Below, piece after piece: positions 63,402 through 64,000 of a DNA stretch of 64,000 nt (position 1 is its first letter; each line of letters opens with the position of its first letter). The position numbers and the translations under genes were made by a program. Origin of the DNA: JAWKIJ01 sp041394325 (GTDB lineage: Bacteria; Actinomycetota; Acidimicrobiia; Acidimicrobiales; Microtrichaceae); assembly GCA_041394325.1 (NCBI GenBank), contig JAWKIJ010000001.1:1798001-1862000 (forward strand). The letters run 5' to 3'. The notes below the pieces were generated by a model. The model did not search any database. It had not been told where the DNA came from and saw nothing but the letters and a program-made list of their open reading frames with translations.

Positions 63402-64000
63402 ATGGCGGGACCGTCGGTGACAGGTCGGCCCGATGCCGCCGTACCCGGTGACCCGGTGGTTGCCCAGGCGGCCGATGCCCTCGTGGAACGGCTCGGCACG
63501 TGCGGCGACCCGGTGCGGGCCGCTCGACAGCAGGAATACCTCAAGAGCAGCCGCACCTTCTATGGCTGCTCCGTTCCGGCGGTCCGAGCGGTCGTCCGCG
63601 CGGTCCTGGACGAGTATGGGATCCTCGCCCGCTCGTCCCTCGTTCGGCTTGTCGAGGAGATGTGGGGCGTCGGGGTCGCGGCCCCGTTCGAGCATCGGGT
63701 TGCCGCTGCGGAGTTGCTCGCTCATCGGGTTTCCGTCCTGACCCCGGAAGATCTCGAGTGGCTCGGCGGTCGGATCGCGGACGGTGAGACGTGGGCCATC
63801 GTCGACCGGCTTGCCGTGGACGTGGCGGGTGCCGTCGTCGAGGCGGCGCCCGAGACGTGCGAGCCCGTCCTCGACCGGTGGGCGATCTCAGACGAGCTCT
63901 GGGTTCGGCGTGCTGCGATGCTCGCCCTGCTGAGGTCGCTCCGCCGCTCCGACGACCGCTGGCAACAGTTCTGCCGATACGCCGAGGCCATGATGGACGA
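63402..64000 (+). CDS. DNA alkylation repair protein, AlkD-like (partial, runs off the end)
   Basis: The first 199 residues of a HEAT-repeat protein. After a variable N-terminal tail come YLKSSRTFYGCSVPAVRAVVR, the pattern ETWAIVDRLAVDVAGAVVEA and DELWVRRAAMLALLRSLRRS, the AlkD hallmarks (Trp/Asp of the DNA cleft). It excises alkylated bases. The stop lies beyond the window. ATG 63402 is preceded by TACGGT. Confidence 0.88.
   Translation, partial: MAGPSVTGRPDAAVPGDPVVAQAADALVERLGTCGDPVRAARQQEYLKSSRTFYGCSVPAVRAVVRAVLDEYGILARSSLVRLVEEMWGVGVAAPFEHRVAAAELLAHRVSVLTPEDLEWLGGRIADGETWAIVDRLAVDVAGAVVEAAPETCEPVLDRWAISDELWVRRAAMLALLRSLRRSDDRWQQFCRYAEAMMD

Overview
This is high-GC, gene-dense DNA from an actinobacterium. 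The backbone prfA-prmC-tsaC-wecA-atpI-atpBEFF'HAGDC-murA matches the conserved actinobacterial block around the ATP synthase operon. Two separate b subunits, CYP125-like and 3Fe-4S ferredoxin genes and many leaderless-looking starts make class Acidimicrobiia a reasonable guess, but this is inference and there is no rRNA here to test it. I saw no tRNA, rRNA, prophage, insertion sequence or CRISPR array.

Layout. 1-9 kb: translation termination (prfA, prmC), tRNA t6A synthesis (tsaC), a cyclic-nucleotide-type sensor, a thiolase-like protein, rpiB, glyA and wecA. 9-17 kb: an N-acyl-D-amino-acid deacylase broken by three frame changes, then a branched-chain-amino-acid-type ABC uptake operon with a fused LivH-LivM permease. 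17-25.7 kb: the complete F1Fo ATP synthase operon. 25.7-29 kb: an inverted remnant and a longer copy of FtsX-type permeases. 29-36 kb: thioesterase, glpX, a J-domain protein, a Tex30-like hydrolase, an MFS protein with an unusual N-terminal domain, and murA with the Asp-type active site. 36-44 kb: secreted or lipoprotein hydrolases (GH79-like, penicillin-acylase type, lipase), a CLC channel and MarR. 44-48 kb: the sufBCDT Fe-S assembly operon. 48-64 kb: truncated haemoglobin, PhyH oxygenase, a membrane protein/NuoF-like operon, two SufR-type regulators, a CYP125-like P450, a drug-type ABC exporter, a ferredoxin, a RIC-type Fe-S repair protein and AlkD.

The most interesting signal is a family of six AT-rich, 24-bp inverted-repeat operators (consensus about TTYTTCTA-N8-TAGARAAA). 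They lie upstream of sufB/trHb, the membrane-NuoF operon/sufR1, the P450, sufR2, the ferredoxin and RIC. Together they suggest a local Fe-S/NO-stress regulon run by two paralogous SufR-like Fe-S regulators, which also takes in a steroid-type P450 and its likely ferredoxin.

Two window-wide patterns matter for reading the annotation. First, at least twelve genes have a TASSST -10 box ending 6-8 nt before the start codon, the layout of leaderless transcripts. Second, many otherwise good genes (murA, sufT, RIC, lipase, MFS, hydrolase, FtsX permease, deacylase) carry one-base frame changes, mostly at short G/C runs. Because murA is essential, sequencing indels are the likeliest cause for most of them.
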